The notes under the pieces were generated by a model. The model saw nothing but the letters and a program-made list of their open reading frames with translations, was not told the DNA's origin and made no database searches. DNA of 27,145 bases from JAEELC01 sp963621965 (lineage in GTDB: Bacteria > Bacillota_I > Bacilli_A > Acholeplasmatales > Anaeroplasmataceae): positions 1-27,145 of the forward strand of contig CAVFGN010000027.1 of assembly GCA_963621965.1 (NCBI GenBank), read 5' to 3'. A program made the translations under genes and the position numbers. Below, in pieces: positions 1-7,940 of this stretch (positions within the stretch are counted from its first letter, which is position 1; every line of letters starts with the position of its first letter).

Positions 1-245
1 AAGGTATTTATGTTAAAGAAGGAACTTGGCCAATTTTACCAGTATTTAAATTCCTAGAAGAAAAAGGAAAAATTGACCATAGAGAAATGTTTAACATTTA
101 CAATATGGGTATCGGTATGGTTCTTGCAATCGACGAAAAAAACGTTAAACAAGCACAAGAAATATTAGCTAAATATAATAGAAAGTCTTATGTTATCGGT
201 TCTGTAACTGATAAAGCGAGCGTAGAAATCGAATTAGTTAAGTAG
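1..245 (+). CDS. purM: PurM C-terminal part (phosphoribosylformylglycinamidine cyclo-ligase)
   Basis: Partial at its 5' end: an open frame enters at position 3 and gives 80 residues to a TAG stop at 243-245. The segment FNIYNMGIGMV matches the conserved late motif of AIR synthetase (PurM), an ATP-dependent enzyme that closes the imidazole ring in cytosolic de novo purine synthesis. It lies 1 bp before purN, and purH, purD and purB follow, so the pathway context agrees. The N-terminal domain, start and operon promoter are outside the window. Confidence 0.9.
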   Translation, partial: GIYVKEGTWPILPVFKFLEEKGKIDHREMFNIYNMGIGMVLAIDEKNVKQAQEILAKYNRKSYVIGSVTDKASVEIELVK

Positions 246-246
246 T

Positions 247-822
247 ATGAAGAATATTTGTGTATTTGCAAGTGGAAACGGAACTAATTTTGAGGCAATA
301 GTTGATGCAGTTAACAACGGTATCATTAAAGACGCAAAAGTTGTTATGCTTATTGTTGATAGAAAAAATGCCTATGCAATTGAAAGAGCTAAACGTTTAA
401 ATATTGAATATAGATATGTAAATGTTACGAAATTTGCTACAAGAGAAGAATATGAAAGAGAAATAGTTAGTATTATTTCTCCACTAAATATCGATTTGAT
501 TTGTTTAGCAGGATACATGAAAATTATTACTAATGTGTTACTAGACGCATATAGTGATAAAATTATTAATATTCACCCAGCCCTACTTCCTTCATTTAAG
601 GGGGCGCACGGAATAAGCGATGCATTCAATTACGGATGTAAAGTGTTTGGTGTAACAATTCACCATGTATCAAGTGAACTTGATGGTGGTAAGATTATTG
701 CTCAAAAAGCTATTGAATATTATGGTAATGATATGGACGAACTTGAAGGTAAAATTCATGATATTGAACATGTTTTATACCCAGAGGTTATTAACAAACT
801 TTTAAAAGGAGAATTAAAATGA
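247..822 (+). CDS. purN: phosphoribosylglycinamide formyltransferase PurN
   Basis: 191 aa, a usual length for PurN, which transfers a formyl group from 10-formyl-tetrahydrofolate to GAR. The N-terminus has the glycine-rich nucleotide-binding start (ASGNGTNFEAI). The catalytic triad is visible as N108 and H110 in INIHPALLPSFKGAH and D146 in SSELDGGKI. The ATG follows the purM stop by one base and has no clear Shine-Dalgarno sequence, so translation probably depends on coupling to purM. The 3' end overlaps purH by 4 bases (ATGA), again suggesting coupling. It uses TGA as stop, which is evidence for the standard genetic code. Confidence 0.96.
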   Translation: MKNICVFASGNGTNFEAIVDAVNNGIIKDAKVVMLIVDRKNAYAIERAKRLNIEYRYVNVTKFATREEYEREIVSIISPLNIDLICLAGYMKIITNVLLDAYSDKIINIHPALLPSFKGAHGISDAFNYGCKVFGVTIHHVSSELDGGKIIAQKAIEYYGNDMDELEGKIHDIEHVLYPEVINKLLKGELK

Positions 823-2354
823 GAAGAGCACTAATTAGCGTATCAGATAAAAATGGTGTTGTTGAATTTGCGCAAGAATTAGTTAATTTAAACTATGAAA
901 TTATTTCAACAGGCGGAACTAAGAAAGTATTAGATGAGGCTAATATTAAGACTATTTCGATTGAAGATGTAACAGGATTTCCTGAAATCTTAGACGGACG
1001 TGTTAAGACCCTTCATCCGTTTGTTCATGGAGGACTTCTTGCGCGTAGAGATGTTAAAGAACATATGGATACTTTAAAGGAACATAATATCCATACTATT
1101 GATTTAGTTTGTGTAAATTTATATCCTTTTAAAAAGACTGTTGAAAAGGGATGCGACTTAGCAGAGGCTATTGAAAATATTGATATCGGTGGTCCTTCAA
1201 TGTTAAGATCAGCAGCTAAGAATTATCAAAGTGTTACTGTTATTTGTGATAATTCTGACTTTGCGCATGTCATTGAAGAAATTAAAGAGTTTGGGGACAC
1301 AACACTTAAGACAAGAGAAAAGTTAGCTGCTAAAGTATTTAGAACTACAGCTAATTATGATACTATGATATCATCCTATTTATCTAAATTAAATGATGAA
1401 GAATTTAATGAAACTCTAAGCTTAACTTATGAATTAAAGCAATCCTTAAGATACGGCGAGAATCCTCATCAACAAGCTGCACTATATAAAGGACCTTATA
1501 CAAGTTATTCAATAGTTCATGCACGTCAAATTCAAGGTAAGGAATTATCTTACAATAATATTCAAGATGCGAATGCATGTCTTAACTTATTAAAAGAATT
1601 TAGTGAACCTACCGCAATAGGACTAAAACATATGAACCCTTGCGGAGTAGCAAGCGCAAACACAATTCTAGAAGCTTGGGATAAATGTTATAATGCAGAT
1701 AGCGTATCTATTTATGGCGGTATTGTTGCTTTCAATAGAGAAGTTGATGATAGTCTTGCGAAAGATATAATGAAGAAAAAAGTCTTCCTTGAAATTATTA
1801 TGGCACCAAGTTACACCGAAGAGGCTTTAGAACGTTTAAGCAAAAAGACTAATTGCCGTATCATGGAAGTAGATATGACAAGTGAATTTAAAGATAAGCA
1901 TATGGCCTTAACTGTAAACGGTGGTCTTTTATATCAAAATCTTGATAACTCTTTATACAAGGATGAAGATTTAAAAGTTGTTACAGAAAAACAACCTACA
2001 GAAAAAGAAATGGAAGATCTTGTATTTGCAATGAAGTGTGTTAAACACGTGAAATCTAATGCAATTCTTGTCGCAAAAGATAAAACAACAGCTGGAATTG
2101 GTGCTGGCCAAATGAACAGGGTAGGTAGTGCGCGTATTGCACTTGAATGGGCAAAGGAACACAACGTTAATTCTTTAGTTTTAGCAAGTGATGCATTCTT
2201 CCCATTTGATGATACTGTAGAACTTGCATCTAAATATGGTGTTACAGCTATTATTCAACCAGGTGGCTCTATTAGAGATGAAGATTCTATTAAGAAGTGT
2301 AATGAATTAGGTATCTCTATGGTATTCACTGGTGAGCGTCATTTTAAACATTAA
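819..2354 (+). CDS. purH: bifunctional AICAR transformylase / IMP cyclohydrolase PurH
   Basis: 511 aa, full length for PurH, which does the last two steps to IMP. Residues 1 to about 190 form the MGS-like cyclohydrolase domain (start RRALISVSDK, then GRVKTLHP near residue 60). The rest is the AICAR transformylase domain, with the catalytic Lys-His pair at 270-271 in LKHMNPCGVAS and the conserved end FTGERHFKH. The ATG sits inside the last codons of purN (ATGA overlap) and GGAG lies a few bases upstream. purD starts 11 bases after the stop. The antisense open frames within it are shadows. Confidence 0.97.
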   Translation: MRRALISVSDKNGVVEFAQELVNLNYEIISTGGTKKVLDEANIKTISIEDVTGFPEILDGRVKTLHPFVHGGLLARRDVKEHMDTLKEHNIHTIDLVCVNLYPFKKTVEKGCDLAEAIENIDIGGPSMLRSAAKNYQSVTVICDNSDFAHVIEEIKEFGDTTLKTREKLAAKVFRTTANYDTMISSYLSKLNDEEFNETLSLTYELKQSLRYGENPHQQAALYKGPYTSYSIVHARQIQGKELSYNNIQDANACLNLLKEFSEPTAIGLKHMNPCGVASANTILEAWDKCYNADSVSIYGGIVAFNREVDDSLAKDIMKKKVFLEIIMAPSYTEEALERLSKKTNCRIMEVDMTSEFKDKHMALTVNGGLLYQNLDNSLYKDEDLKVVTEKQPTEKEMEDLVFAMKCVKHVKSNAILVAKDKTTAGIGAGQMNRVGSARIALEWAKEHNVNSLVLASDAFFPFDDTVELASKYGVTAIIQPGGSIRDEDSIKKCNELGISMVFTGERHFKH

Positions 2355-2365
2355 TTGAGGTCATT

Positions 2366-3610
2366 ATGAAAGTACTTGTAATAGGTAATGGCGGTAGAGA
2401 ACATGCTATTATCGATAAATTAAGTGAATCTAAACATGTAAGCAAAATCTACGCGGCTCCTGGAAATACAGGATATGAAAATTGTGAACTTGTGCATATT
2501 GGTGTTACTGAAAAAGAAGCTTTATTAGATTTTGCAAAAAAGAATAATATTGATATGACTATTGTAGGTCCTGAAGCTAGTTTAGCTACTGGTATTGTTG
2601 ATTTGTTCAAAGAAAATGGTTTAAAGATTTTTGGCCCTAGTAAAGCCGCAAGCATGGTAGAAACAAGCAAGGATTTTGCAAAGAAAGTTATGGCTAAATA
2701 CAATATTCCAACCTCTAAGTATCAAACATTCACTGATTTTGATAAAGCAAAAGAATATGTAATTAGAGAAGGCGCACCTATTGTAATTAAATATGATGGC
2801 CTAGCTGCAGGAAAAGGTGTTGTTGTCGCAAATACTACAGATGAAGCAATTAAAGCACTTAAAGAAATGTTAGTAGATGACATCTATGGTAATGCAAAAG
2901 TAGTTATTGAAGAGTGTCTAGAAGGCCCTGAATTTTCGTTTATGTGTTTAGTAGATGGCACAAATGTGTACCCTCTAGATATTGCGCAAGACCATAAGCG
3001 TGCTTTTGATAATGACCTAGGTCCTAACACCGGCGGTATGGGCGCATACAGTAGTGTTGATATTATCACTAGTGAAGATAAAGAATATGCATTAACTCAC
3101 ATCATGAAGCCTATGGCTCGTGCACTTGATAGCGAGAACGCAACCTTTACAGGCGTATTATACGGCGGATTAATGAAGACTAAAGATGGTATTAAAGTTA
3201 TTGAATTTAATGCTAGATTTGGAGATCCGGAAACAGAAGTGGTTTTACCTCGTTTAGATAGTGATTTATATGAAGCTTTTGATAATATTATTAATCACAA
3301 TGAAGTCAAATTAACTTGGAAAAAGGAATATGCACTTGGTATTGTACTTGCTTCTAAAGGATATCCTCTAAATTATAACAAAGGTATCTTAATTGAAAAC
3401 TTAGATAAGGTAGACGCAAAGGTCTACTTTATGGGTGTAGATAAAAAAGATGATTTATACTATACTAATGGCGGTAGAGTACTTATTGTAGTTGGTTTGG
3501 GTGAAACGCTTAAAGAAGCTAGAGATAAAGCACTTTGTGAAGTTAAAAAGATTAAGTGTGATAATCTATTCTATAGATCTGACATTGGTCACTTAAGTAT
3601 TAAGGAGTAA
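2366..3610 (+). CDS. purD: phosphoribosylamine-glycine ligase PurD
   Basis: 414 aa, at the short end of the usual PurD range. The enzyme joins phosphoribosylamine and glycine using ATP. N-terminal MKVLVIGNGGREHAI is diagnostic of the family. The ATP-grasp core is visible in KYDGLAAGKGVVVA, the NTGGMGAYS signature, and EFNARFGDPETEVVLPRL. The start has a GAGG ribosome binding site at 2357-2360. The gene follows purH by 11 bases and precedes purB by 3, so it is internal to the purine operon. Confidence 0.97.
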   Translation: MKVLVIGNGGREHAIIDKLSESKHVSKIYAAPGNTGYENCELVHIGVTEKEALLDFAKKNNIDMTIVGPEASLATGIVDLFKENGLKIFGPSKAASMVETSKDFAKKVMAKYNIPTSKYQTFTDFDKAKEYVIREGAPIVIKYDGLAAGKGVVVANTTDEAIKALKEMLVDDIYGNAKVVIEECLEGPEFSFMCLVDGTNVYPLDIAQDHKRAFDNDLGPNTGGMGAYSSVDIITSEDKEYALTHIMKPMARALDSENATFTGVLYGGLMKTKDGIKVIEFNARFGDPETEVVLPRLDSDLYEAFDNIINHNEVKLTWKKEYALGIVLASKGYPLNYNKGILIENLDKVDAKVYFMGVDKKDDLYYTNGGRVLIVVGLGETLKEARDKALCEVKKIKCDNLFYRSDIGHLSIKE

Positions 3611-3613
3611 ATT

Positions 3614-4903
3614 ATGATTGAACGTTATTCGAGAAAATGTATGAGAGATATTTGGACTGAGGAAAATAAGTTCAATGCATATCTTAAAGTAGAACTTTTA
3701 AATGCAAAAGCTTGGTCAAAATTAGGTGTAGTACCAGAAGAAGATCTTCCTAAACTTGATAAAGCTACATTTGATATAAAACGTATTAAAGAAATAGAAG
3801 CAGTCACTAAGCATGACGTTGTCGCTTTTACTCGTGCTGTAGGTGAAACTTTAGGTGAAGAAAAGAAATGGATTCATTATGGTTTAACTAGTACTGATGT
3901 TGTTGATACAGCTAATGGATATTTATTAAAGTGTGCTAACGAAATAATTTTAAAAGACATTGATCAAATTATTGAAGTTGTAAAGAAACGCGCAAACGAA
4001 TTTAAATATACTCCTTGCATTGGTAGAACACATGGAATGCATGCAGATATTACTTCTTTTGGCTTAAAGTTTGCACTTTGGTATTCTGATTTGGTTCGTA
4101 TAAGAAGCGAATTTGTAAATGCAGCTAGAGGCGTAGAAGTTGGTAAATTAAGTGGAGCTGTTGGTAATTTTGCAAATATCCCTCCTCAAATTGAAGAAAG
4201 CGTATGTGCTGATTTAGGCATTGATTATGCATTAATTTCAACTCAAGTAATCCAACGTGATAGACACGCACGCTACCTATCAAGTCTTGCGCTTGTCGCT
4301 TCAGAACTTGAAAAGATGGCTCTTGAGGTAAGACATTTAGCTCGTCAAGAAGTTAAAGAAGCTGAAGAAGCATTCTCTAAAGGACAAAAAGGATCAAGTG
4401 CTATGCCACACAAGAGAAATCCTATCTCAAGTGAAAACATTTGCGGATGCGCAAGAGTAATTCGTGGGTATATGACTACATCTTTTGAAAATGTTGCTTT
4501 ATGGCATGAACGTGATATTTCTCACTCTTCAACAGAACGTATTATATTACCTGATGCTACATGCTTAATTGATTACATGCTTAATCGTTTTAAAGGCGTG
4601 TTAGAAGGTCTTGTGGTATATCCTGAAAAGATGATTGAAGATATTTATCTAACTCGTGGAGTAATATTTGCTCAAAGAGTACTTTATAAATTAATTGAAA
4701 AAGGTTTAGTTCGCGAAGAAGCTTACGACACTGTTCAACCTATTGCAATGCGTGCTCTTGAAGAAAAGAAACAATATCAAGATCTTTTAAAACAAGATTC
4801 AAAGATTAAGTCGCTTTTAACTGACGAAGAAATAGATTCTTGTTTTACTCTAGATTATTATTTAAAGAATGTAGATTATATTTTTAATAGACTTGAACTA
4901 TAA
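3614..4903 (+). CDS. purB: adenylosuccinate lyase PurB
   Basis: 429 aa, close to the length of the Bacillus enzyme. It cleaves SAICAR to AICAR and adenylosuccinate to AMP, eliminating fumarate. The fumarase/aspartase superfamily signature GSSAMPHKRNP is present, as are the upstream active-site motifs TSTDVVDT and GRTHGMHA. The N-terminus (MIERYSRKCMRDIWTEENK) is typical of Firmicutes PurB. AAGGAG at 3602-3607, overlapping the purD end, serves the ATG at 3614. It is the last gene of the purine operon; a terminator follows at 4911. Confidence 0.97.
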   Translation: MIERYSRKCMRDIWTEENKFNAYLKVELLNAKAWSKLGVVPEEDLPKLDKATFDIKRIKEIEAVTKHDVVAFTRAVGETLGEEKKWIHYGLTSTDVVDTANGYLLKCANEIILKDIDQIIEVVKKRANEFKYTPCIGRTHGMHADITSFGLKFALWYSDLVRIRSEFVNAARGVEVGKLSGAVGNFANIPPQIEESVCADLGIDYALISTQVIQRDRHARYLSSLALVASELEKMALEVRHLARQEVKEAEEAFSKGQKGSSAMPHKRNPISSENICGCARVIRGYMTTSFENVALWHERDISHSSTERIILPDATCLIDYMLNRFKGVLEGLVVYPEKMIEDIYLTRGVIFAQRVLYKLIEKGLVREEAYDTVQPIAMRALEEKKQYQDLLKQDSKIKSLLTDEEIDSCFTLDYYLKNVDYIFNRLEL

Positions 4904-4910
4904 ATAAAAT

Positions 4911-4936
4911 GGCTTAGTTGGTACTAGGCCTTTTTT
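4911..4936 (+). terminator. intrinsic terminator of the purine operon
   Basis: Arms GGCTTAGT (4911-4918) and ACTAGGCC (4923-4930) pair over 8 bp with one G-U pair around loop TGGT, followed by six T. It starts 8 bases after the purB stop codon. Confidence 0.85.
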
Positions 4937-5023
4937 ATGTATTTCTTTTGTTTTTCTTGCGTAACCACTTTTAGTTATATTCATTTTTACAAAATAATGA
5001 TATAATAAAAAAGGTGATAAACT

Positions 5024-5284
5024 TTGGAAAAAATTACAAAACAAGATATTAAAGATAATTTTTATTATTTTAAATCTATAATAATATTTACTATTTTACT
5101 TGCAATTGTATATAGCTATATGGCCTTTGTATTAATTGAAAAAACAAGTGCGCCTCTGTATTTTAAATGGTTATTTGGCATACTTGTGTTTGTATTTATT
5201 TTAATAATAGGCGTTATTGTAGAACTATTATATTTGCGTCATCAAGTAAAGAAAAAGAATCAAAATACAGAAGTAGAAAATTAA
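5024..5284 (+). CDS. small two-helix membrane protein, unknown function
   Basis: 86 aa from a TTG start, chosen because AAGGTGA at 5011-5017 lies 6 bases upstream. Two hydrophobic segments (about residues 15-37 and 46-70) are followed by a short charged tail (HQVKKKNQNTEVEN), so this is probably an inner-membrane hairpin with a cytoplasmic C-terminus. I do not recognise the family. It stands alone: the purine operon terminator is upstream and its own terminator is downstream. A TATAAT at 5001-5006 with extended-10 TGA would put the transcript start almost on the ribosome binding site, so its mRNA may have almost no leader. Confidence 0.65.
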   Translation: MEKITKQDIKDNFYYFKSIIIFTILLAIVYSYMAFVLIEKTSAPLYFKWLFGILVFVFILIIGVIVELLYLRHQVKKKNQNTEVEN

Positions 5285-5299
5285 AAAATTCTTTAAAAT

Positions 5300-5338
5300 A
5301 AAATGTATGTGAGTTTCCACATGCATTTTAATTTTTTT
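5300..5338 (+). terminator. intrinsic terminator after the small membrane protein gene
   Basis: A 12-bp stem with one G-U pair: 5300-5311 pairs with 5318-5329 around loop AGTTTC, followed by AATTTTTTT. It begins 16 bases after the stop of the 5024 gene. Confidence 0.85.
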
Positions 5339-5339
5339 C

Positions 5340-5368
5340 TTTACATTACATTTCTAATTTAGTATAAT
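5340..5368 (+). promoter_or_regulatory. promoter of the DUF6088-like gene
   Basis: TTTACA (5340-5345), 17-bp spacer, TATAAT (5363-5368): a near-consensus sigma-A promoter directly after the preceding terminator. The expected transcript start near 5375 gives a leader of about 15 bases with AGGTGA at 5381-5386 before the ATG. Confidence 0.75.
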
Positions 5369-5390
5369 TTTTTCATTGTGAGGTGAGAAC

Positions 5391-6086
5391 ATGTACACCA
5401 GAGACATAAAACATTGGATTGTATCTCTTAAGGAAGAAGAAATTTTTCTAGCTAAAGAAGCATATTTAAAGTATTTCTCAAATGTTAAAGAAGCTACTTT
5501 CTACCAACTTCTAGCTCGCCTAAATAATGAAAAGTATCTTGGCAAGATTGCAAAAGGTTTGTATTATAAACCAAATCTTGATGATTTTGATAAGTTGCCA
5601 AGCGATGAAAAATTACTTAATTTCTTCATAAATAAAAATAAGTCTGGTATGATCATAGGAGAGAAAATGTTAGAGTCTTATGACATTGTTGACAATACTA
5701 GCAATATTTATGAGATTTATACAAACGCGATAGAAATTAAAACAGTACGAAATATGTCTAATCTAAGAATTCAATATTTAAATGTTGATTTTAAAGATGA
5801 TGGTATAAGATATATTGTTGAATTATTAGAAACTATTGAAAATATAGATTCATATGATAATGTTAATCATGAAAAACTATATGAATTTTTAAAATCTCAT
5901 GCTAAAAATTACAACGAGGATGATTTATTCATTGTTCTTAACGTAAAAAATTATAAGAAAAGAAATTTAGCTACACTAAAAGAAATACTAGATTATTTTA
6001 ATGTTAAAAATAATCTAGAACGTATACTAAACACTGCAAGTAGATATTTAATTTCTACTGCAGTTAAAAGTGCTCTTTCTATATAA
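5391..6086 (+). CDS. AbiEi-antitoxin/DUF6088-like winged-helix protein
   Basis: 231 aa. The N-terminal 65 residues read as a helix-turn-helix: EIFLAKEAYLKYF, then FYQLLARLNNEKYLGKIAKG and GLYYKP. This pattern (sequence-specific wHTH ending in a 'G-hydrophobic-Y-Y-K-P' wing) is the hallmark of DUF6088 and of AbiEi-type antitoxin N-terminal domains. The middle and C-terminal part (about 70-231) is not recognised beyond a general resemblance to the DNA-binding/antitoxin C-domain. In type IV toxin-antitoxin systems an AbiEii nucleotidyltransferase toxin normally follows; here the next gene is a convergent transporter after a terminator, so no toxin partner is visible. It could be an orphan antitoxin or a stand-alone regulator. 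Assignment rests on the N-terminal pattern only. Confidence 0.55.
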   Translation: MYTRDIKHWIVSLKEEEIFLAKEAYLKYFSNVKEATFYQLLARLNNEKYLGKIAKGLYYKPNLDDFDKLPSDEKLLNFFINKNKSGMIIGEKMLESYDIVDNTSNIYEIYTNAIEIKTVRNMSNLRIQYLNVDFKDDGIRYIVELLETIENIDSYDNVNHEKLYEFLKSHAKNYNEDDLFIVLNVKNYKKRNLATLKEILDYFNVKNNLERILNTASRYLISTAVKSALSI

Positions 6087-6122
6087 AAAAGGATTTTCAC
6101 AAATTTGTGAAAATCTTTTTTT
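6086..6122. terminator. bidirectional terminator between convergent genes
   Basis: A perfect 10-bp inverted repeat, GATTTTCACA (6092-6101) and TGTGAAAATC (6106-6115), around AATT. T runs follow on the plus strand (6116-6122) and, read on the minus strand, from 6090 to 6085. It serves both the 5391 gene and the minus-strand transporter. Confidence 0.85.
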
Positions 6123-7044
6123 AAAGTATTAAAGATAAAACAGGTATAGTGATTACACAAAGTAGCGTACACAAAAGAACTACTGAAGCACATAGTTCTT
6201 GCTCAGTCTGGTGTAATTCAGCTAGGCTAAGAATAATAGCGCCGCTTGGAGCCGCACTTAGTATTAATACACAAGCTTTAAAGGTATCGTCAAGACCTGG
6301 AATAAAATAAACGCACAAATAACAAAATAGTGGGAATACTATAAGCTTTAGAGCACATGCAAGATATGTGAATTTATTTTTAAATATGGATAAAACGTTC
6401 ATAGCAGACATACGTAAACCAAGTACTATCATGCAAAGAGGAGTGGACATTTTTCCAAGTAAACTTACAGTGTCAGTTATTGTTGTAGGGAACTTCACTT
6501 TAAATATATATAAAGGGAGTGCAACTAAGATTGCAATTGTAGTAGGATTTAATACGGCTGCTTTTAATGAAACGAATTTCTTATCTTGTGTAATTAAGAA
6601 AACGCCTAAAGTAAATGCTATTAAATTCATACTCATGACATAAACTGAAGAATAACAAGATACAATTGGATATTCAGGAAATATTGCATTTACTAGTGGT
6701 AGGCCAAAGAAACCAACGTTTCCGCAAACCGCACCAAATGTAAGTATTCTATATTTAGCGTCACTATATTTTAATCTTAAGATTAAAAATAAAATTAGAA
6801 TTACAATAATTTGTAATACTAAAGTTACAATAAAAAATAGCCCCATTTGTTTTAAATCATTTTGATTATAGTCAAGAGATAAAAAAGCGCTTATTATCAT
6901 TGCCGGACCACATACATAAAGAAGTAAACTTGATATAGTACGCGCATGTTTATCACAAGCTTTATCACATTTTGCTAATACGTATCCTATTAGTAAATAA
7001 AATATCATCATTATTACATTAATTAAAGTAGTTTTAAATTCCAT
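6121..7044 (-). CDS. AEC-family (auxin efflux carrier-like) membrane transporter
   Basis: 307 aa, very hydrophobic, with about ten predicted membrane segments in two halves, the usual architecture and length of bacterial AEC transporters. Recognisable features are the N-terminal helix MMIFYLLIGYVLAKC, the FFGLPLVNAIFP motif in the first half, and the late APSGAIILSLAELHQTE segment in the second half. Bacterial members export or import small organic acids such as malate; the substrate cannot be read from sequence. The ATG at 7044 has AGAGG six bases upstream on the minus strand. It is monocistronic, with its own promoter and a shared terminator. Confidence 0.85.
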   Translation of the reverse strand: MEFKTTLINVIMMIFYLLIGYVLAKCDKACDKHARTISSLLLYVCGPAMIISAFLSLDYNQNDLKQMGLFFIVTLVLQIIVILILFLILRLKYSDAKYRILTFGAVCGNVGFFGLPLVNAIFPEYPIVSCYSSVYVMSMNLIAFTLGVFLITQDKKFVSLKAAVLNPTTIAILVALPLYIFKVKFPTTITDTVSLLGKMSTPLCMIVLGLRMSAMNVLSIFKNKFTYLACALKLIVFPLFCYLCVYFIPGLDDTFKACVLILSAAPSGAIILSLAELHQTEQELCASVVLLCTLLCVITIPVLSLIL

Positions 7045-7071
7045 AGATGCCTCTCAAAAAAACAAGTTAAT

Positions 7072-7100
7072 ATTATACTCTTTAAAAATCTATATATCAA
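7072..7100 (-). promoter_or_regulatory. promoter of the AEC transporter gene
   Basis: On the minus strand TTGATA (7100-7095), 17-bp spacer, TATAAT (7077-7072). It is divergent from the XRE gene promoter at 7117-7144, so the two promoters lie within 75 bp. Confidence 0.7.
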
Positions 7101-7116
7101 TATTTTTAAACGCAAG

Positions 7117-7144
7117 TTTACAATTTTTTCTCATTTGATATAAT
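7117..7144 (+). promoter_or_regulatory. promoter of the XRE regulator gene
   Basis: TTTACA (7117-7122), 16-bp spacer, TATAAT (7139-7144) with an extended-10 TGA just before it. The leader to the ATG at 7167 is about 15 bases. Confidence 0.7.
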
Positions 7145-7166
7145 ATTATTATTGAAGGAGGCTATT

Positions 7167-7367
7167 ATGGTTAATAGAGTTCATGAATTAAGAAAAAAGA
7201 ACAATATGACTCAAGAAGACTTAGCTAAAAAGTTAGGCGTTACAAGACAAACGATTATTTCGATTGAAAATGGTAAATATGTGGCTTCCTTACAATTAGC
7301 TTTACGACTTGCGGAAATATTTAATTTACATGTCGAAGAAATTTTTTATTTGAAAGATGGTGAATAA
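7167..7367 (+). CDS. XRE/Cro-type HTH transcriptional regulator
   Basis: 66 aa, almost entirely one HTH_3 domain (RVHELRKKNNMTQEDLAKKLGVTRQTIISIENGKY). The ATG at 7167 is preferred over the upstream TTG at 7152 because GAAGGAGG (7154-7161) sits five bases before it and covers the TTG region. This single-domain type often sits directly before a small membrane protein, as here: the 4-helix gene starts 2 bases after the stop. Such pairs are common in Firmicutes; the regulator probably controls its own operon, but ligand and targets are unknown. Confidence 0.9.
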   Translation: MVNRVHELRKKNNMTQEDLAKKLGVTRQTIISIENGKYVASLQLALRLAEIFNLHVEEIFYLKDGE

Positions 7368-7369
7368 TA

Positions 7370-7825
7370 ATGGATTTTGATTATTCTAAATATAAAAAAC
7401 AAACAATTGCTAAAATTGTACTTATTTGTATTGCGATAGCGGCACCTTTAATTGCAGAACTTGCACTAATTCCTGAATATATAAAGACATTTGATAATGA
7501 TGTTTATATTGCACGTATTCTTGCATCTCTTCTTGTAGTATTTGTTGAAATAATATGTATTCTTAAATTAGCTTGTTTTGTGCGTATTATGACTTCTAAA
7601 GCTTGGGCTGAGAAGTATTATATTAAAAATCATGATGAAAGACTTCAATTAATTGATAAAAAGGCTAACACATTAACTATTTTAGTTTCTCTTTATGTTG
7701 TAGGCTTTTCAGCTGCTATTGCAGGCTGTTATGATCCTAAGGTTTTCTTTACACTGCTTGCGGTTTTCTTTGGAATTCTTATAATTTACGCTTTAAGCTA
7801 TTTATATTATTCAAAAAAAATCTAA
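7370..7825 (+). CDS. four-helix membrane protein paired with XRE regulator
   Basis: 151 aa with hydrophobic segments at about residues 14-33, 46-68, 101-120 and 126-147, and a charged loop (EKYYIKNHDERLQLIDKKANT) between helices 2 and 3. The layout resembles the DUF2178/DUF3169-type membrane proteins that follow small XRE regulators, but I cannot fix the family. Start ATG follows the XRE stop by two bases, with GATGGTGA inside the end of that gene as a weak ribosome binding site. The two genes are certainly cotranscribed. No terminator hairpin is evident after it. Confidence 0.75.
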   Translation: MDFDYSKYKKQTIAKIVLICIAIAAPLIAELALIPEYIKTFDNDVYIARILASLLVVFVEIICILKLACFVRIMTSKAWAEKYYIKNHDERLQLIDKKANTLTILVSLYVVGFSAAIAGCYDPKVFFTLLAVFFGILIIYALSYLYYSKKI

Positions 7826-7853
7826 AAATCACTTTGTTCTAATATAAAAGTAG

Positions 7854-7883
7854 TTGAAATAAAATATAAAAAAGGTATATAAT
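7854..7883 (+). promoter_or_regulatory. promoter of the yebC-family gene
   Basis: TTGAAA (7854-7859), 18-bp spacer, TATAAT (7878-7883). The transcript start near 7890 would place the inverted repeat GACTAT/ATAGTC (7901-7906/7915-7920) in the leader before the ATG at 7941. Confidence 0.6.
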
Positions 7884-7940
7884 TATTAAGTAAAAAAATC
7901 GACTATGAATTTTTATAGTCATGAAAGGATGAATTATTAT

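Noticed and set aside
247..822. Possible UGA-as-Trp code, as in Mycoplasma
   Set aside because: purN ends in TGA overlapping the purH start, and clear Trp positions use TGG; standard code fits.
5001..5006. TATAAT as ordinary promoter for the 5024 gene
   Set aside because: The transcript would start at about 5013, within the ribosome binding site, and no -35 is present; mentioned in the gene entry but not listed as a separate promoter.
6368..6643. Plus-strand 91-aa open frame
   Set aside because: Lies wholly antisense to the AEC transporter gene and has no recognisable features; a shadow of that gene.
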